Part shown: piece by piece, positions 6,008-7,657 of the stretch | How the letters are laid out: each line of letters starts with the position of its first letter | How positions within the stretch are numbered: the first letter of the stretch is position 1 | Assembly: GCA_937907585.1 (NCBI GenBank) | Contig: CALCVH010000050.1 | Coordinates: forward strand, 1 to 7,657 | Source of the DNA: an uncultured Bacillota bacterium | GTDB taxonomy: Bacteria; Bacillota_I; Bacilli_A; Izemoplasmatales; UBA1188 | DNA length: 7,657 bases | Reading direction: 5' to 3' | The notes under the pieces: generated by a model | Told to the model about the DNA's origin: nothing | The model's input: only the letters and a program-made list of their open reading frames with translations | Databases searched by the model: none | Translations under genes and position numbers: made by a program

Positions 6008-7309
6008 CTAGGAATTACCATTTTGAACAGGGTCAGTCTTACCATCTACATTTGTATCATCAGTGAAGATAGTAGAATTTACACCGTTCTTAATAGTTTT
6101 CTTGTTTCCTGCTGCAACTGCAACTGACTTACCATCATTGCCACGCTTACCTGTCACGCCGCCTGAATAGTTAGCTCTTGAAGTTTCATCGAATGGTTCA
6201 GCAACTGCAATATCGCTCTCACATTCATAAACCATTACTGCTTCAGCATATAGAACGAATGATGCCCAACCCATCATCTTCCAACCAACTGAACCAATTT
6301 GGTTTAATGGGTTCTCTCTTGCGCCACCTGCTGTTGTAGGTTTAACAATTGTCTTTGGTTTACCATATCCTGATAACTTAACAGTTTTAAGACCACGCTC
6401 ACCTTGGAATCTACCTAAAATAACGCAACCGTGAATGTTATTACCATCAGCACCTACAATTGCATTTCCATTAATGTCCTTGATTTCTCCTAAAGCATCT
6501 TCAGTGAAGAACTTGAAGCCTAGGAATGAACCAATTGAGCCATCCTTTAAGTCAACTGTATTTTGCTTGAAACCTTGCATTTCTAGGAATGTATATTTTG
6601 AGCCTTCAACTGTCTTTGTAATATCATACATTGTTTGTTCTACTTCAGGTGATACTAATACATAGTAGAAACCATCAGCGAAAGGTTTAACCTTCATTCT
6701 CTTTAATTTAGTTCTAATCTTTCTAAAATCATCAATTTGTAATGGCTTAACTAAAGCACGTGTTCCTGCTAATGTTGCGGCAGGAGTGGCTACACCTGCG
6801 AACCATCTATTTGGTGATGAATACATAACATCACGAACTTTATATTGGAACTTTTCACCAACTGATAAACCTTGATGCTTTTGTAATCTAGCTAGTGTGC
6901 CTTTACCATTCTTTGAATATACATCTACCTTATCAGTAAATGTTGCATATCCACCGTAATCAGCTAATGTGAACTTGAATTGAATCTTGCCCATTGGAGC
7001 ATCTTCAGGTGGAACTACACCTTCTTGTAATTCATTGATATTAGCATCATACTTTGTGAATTTTTCAATAGCGAAGTCTTGTCCTTCGTTAGTGTTTACA
7101 TTAATAGCTTCGGAATACTTCTTTTCGAATGTATATTCCTCATAAATTGCTTCAGCAATTGTTCTATCTAACACTTCATAAGTTTCATCTTCTAGGTCTT
7201 TATAACCTGCATAAGTTGTAGTGTTAGGTGACTTTAAATCAATTGGATCATTTCCTGAATATTCAGTTTTAGTAGCAAATAATTGTAAGTTTAAATTTTT
7301 CTTCTTCAT
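6008..7309 (-). CDS. Major capsid protein, N4-gp56 family (433 aa)
   Basis: This is the main shell protein of the virion (HK97-type fold is the general expectation for tailed phages). The N-terminus 'MKKKNLNLQLFA' is a signature seen at the start of many capsid and scaffold proteins of phages of Gram-positive bacteria. Residues 96-130 ('EGVVPPEDAPMGKIQFKFTL' then 'ADYGGYATFTDKVD') match the N4-gp56 pattern EGxxP...Y.xy...sD.vd. Residues 189-230 ('PLQIDDFRKIRTKLKRMKVK' then 'PFADGFYYVLVSPEVEQTMYD') and 333-365 ('NPLNQIGSVGWKMMGWASF' then 'VLYAEAVMVYECES') match the later conserved blocks. The core ends near residue 365; a Gly/Asn/Lys/Asp-rich extension of about 68 residues follows. The start is supported by AAAAGGAG 7 bases upstream. 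It lies between the scaffold-like gene and a small head gene, the normal order. The family assignment is from recognised motifs; copy number and shell geometry cannot be read from the sequence. Confidence 0.93.
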   Translation of the reverse strand: MKKKNLNLQLFATKTEYSGNDPIDLKSPNTTTYAGYKDLEDETYEVLDRTIAEAIYEEYTFEKKYSEAINVNTNEGQDFAIEKFTKYDANINELQEGVVPPEDAPMGKIQFKFTLADYGGYATFTDKVDVYSKNGKGTLARLQKHQGLSVGEKFQYKVRDVMYSSPNRWFAGVATPAATLAGTRALVKPLQIDDFRKIRTKLKRMKVKPFADGFYYVLVSPEVEQTMYDITKTVEGSKYTFLEMQGFKQNTVDLKDGSIGSFLGFKFFTEDALGEIKDINGNAIVGADGNNIHGCVILGRFQGERGLKTVKLSGYGKPKTIVKPTTAGGARENPLNQIGSVGWKMMGWASFVLYAEAVMVYECESDIAVAEPFDETSRANYSGGVTGKRGNDGKSVAVAAGNKKTIKNGVNSTIFTDDTNVDGKTDPVQNGNS

Positions 7310-7316
7310 TTGTTTT

Positions 7317-7324
7317 CTCCTTTT
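7317..7324 (-). promoter_or_regulatory. Ribosome binding site of the major capsid gene
   Basis: AAAAGGAG on the minus strand, 7 bases before the ATG at 7309, in the 22-base gap after the scaffold-like gene. It supports the start that gives the 'MKKKNLNLQLFA' N-terminus. Confidence 0.75.
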
Positions 7325-7331
7325 CTATTTT

Positions 7332-7657
7332 CTAATGTATTCTTACTCCATATTCTTTTTCTAAATATGAATTAAATTCTTCACTAGACATATCATTAAC
7401 TGACTTTTTAGGAGAAGGAGAGCCTTTACCCATACTTCCAGGACTAGATTTTCTTCTAGCATCCTTTTCTAACGCTTTTTCTTGGCTTTCTTGTTCTATA
7501 TATTTCTCGATAGACATATAGTTTTCGATAGCCTCTAGCAGTGGAGCTTTGCTATTTAAAGCGCTACTAAACATTTTCTTGAAGTTTTCATTTTGTAAAT
7601 ATTTGGCTGCTGTTCCTTCACCATACTTTTTATCAACTTCGCTGATATTGTCTTGTG
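7332..7657 (-). CDS. Putative capsid scaffold protein, C-terminal part (5' end cut)
   Basis: The frame is open to the right edge, so the true start lies outside the window; the internal Met at 7574 is not the start because 27 more codons are open upstream. The visible 107 residues begin 'QDNISEVDKKYGEGTAAKYL'. They continue into a charged helical stretch (about 43-68, Glu/Lys/Gln-rich), then a Ser/Pro/Lys-rich linker 'KSSPGSMGKGSPSPKKS' (69-85) and a final short helix 'MSSEEFNSYLEKEYG' (89-103). A charged helical protein with a flexible basic linker directly before the capsid gene is the usual profile of a scaffold, whose C-terminal helix binds the capsid protein during procapsid assembly. 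No protease motif is visible in this part. The role is inferred from composition and position. It ends in TAG 22 bases before the capsid ATG. Confidence 0.65.
   Translation of the reverse strand, partial: QDNISEVDKKYGEGTAAKYLQNENFKKMFSSALNSKAPLLEAIENYMSIEKYIEQESQEKALEKDARRKSSPGSMGKGSPSPKKSVNDMSSEEFNSYLEKEYGVRIH

Noticed and set aside
5981..6010. Readthrough of the capsid TAG to make an extended minor capsid protein
   Set aside because: The frame after TAG closes after eight codons at a TAA, so no meaningful extension results.
6435..6665. 76-codon plus-strand open frame
   Set aside because: Antisense to the conserved part of the capsid gene; a shadow of real coding.
1..7657. Recoded TGA or TAG in this phage
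   Set aside because: Tryptophan uses TGG, glutamine uses CAA/CAG, and downstream genes start directly after TAG codons, so standard bacterial code fits.

Overview
The window is an AT-rich stretch of the structural (virion) region of a tailed bacteriophage or prophage. All coding is on the minus strand, so genes read from high to low coordinates. Strong AGGAGG-type ribosome binding sites, high A+T and the MCP N-terminus 'MKKKNLNLQLFA' point to a low-GC Gram-positive (Bacillota-type) host, possibly an anaerobic gut bacterium; that host assignment is inference. Tryptophan is encoded by TGG and genes end in TAG or TAA, so there is no sign of stop-codon recoding.

Layout in reading direction: (1) the C-terminal 107 codons of a putative scaffold protein (7332-7657, cut by the right edge); (2) an N4-gp56-type major capsid protein (6008-7309); (3) a small 76-residue head-associated protein (5748-5978); (4) a Rho-independent terminator hairpin (5701-5742); (5) a probable head-to-tail adaptor (4854-5681); (6) a large tail hub/nozzle or stopper-like protein (1733-4852); (7) a long tail-fibre-like protein (1-1731, no stop reached, cut by the left edge). 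Coding is almost continuous. The longest intergenic gap is 66 bases and holds the terminator, so no stretch above 300 bases lacks a gene.

The genes form a typical assembly series: scaffold and capsid protein build the procapsid, the adaptor sits under the portal, the large beta-rich protein closes or extends the tail, and the fibre binds the host. The order scaffold, MCP, small protein, adaptor, nozzle, fibre, with no major tail tube or tape-measure gene between capsid and fibre, suggests a short-tailed (podovirus-like) virion, although the portal and the rest of the tail lie outside the window. Two junctions (adaptor/nozzle and nozzle/fibre) have a single base between the upstream TAG and the downstream ATG, with the ribosome binding site inside the upstream gene, which implies translational coupling.

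Nothing here looks like a wholly new system. The points most worth a second look are the terminator separating capsid from tail genes with no visible promoter after it, a perfect 19-base palindrome inside the nozzle gene, the low-complexity extension of the capsid protein, and the mosaic repeat modules of the fibre.
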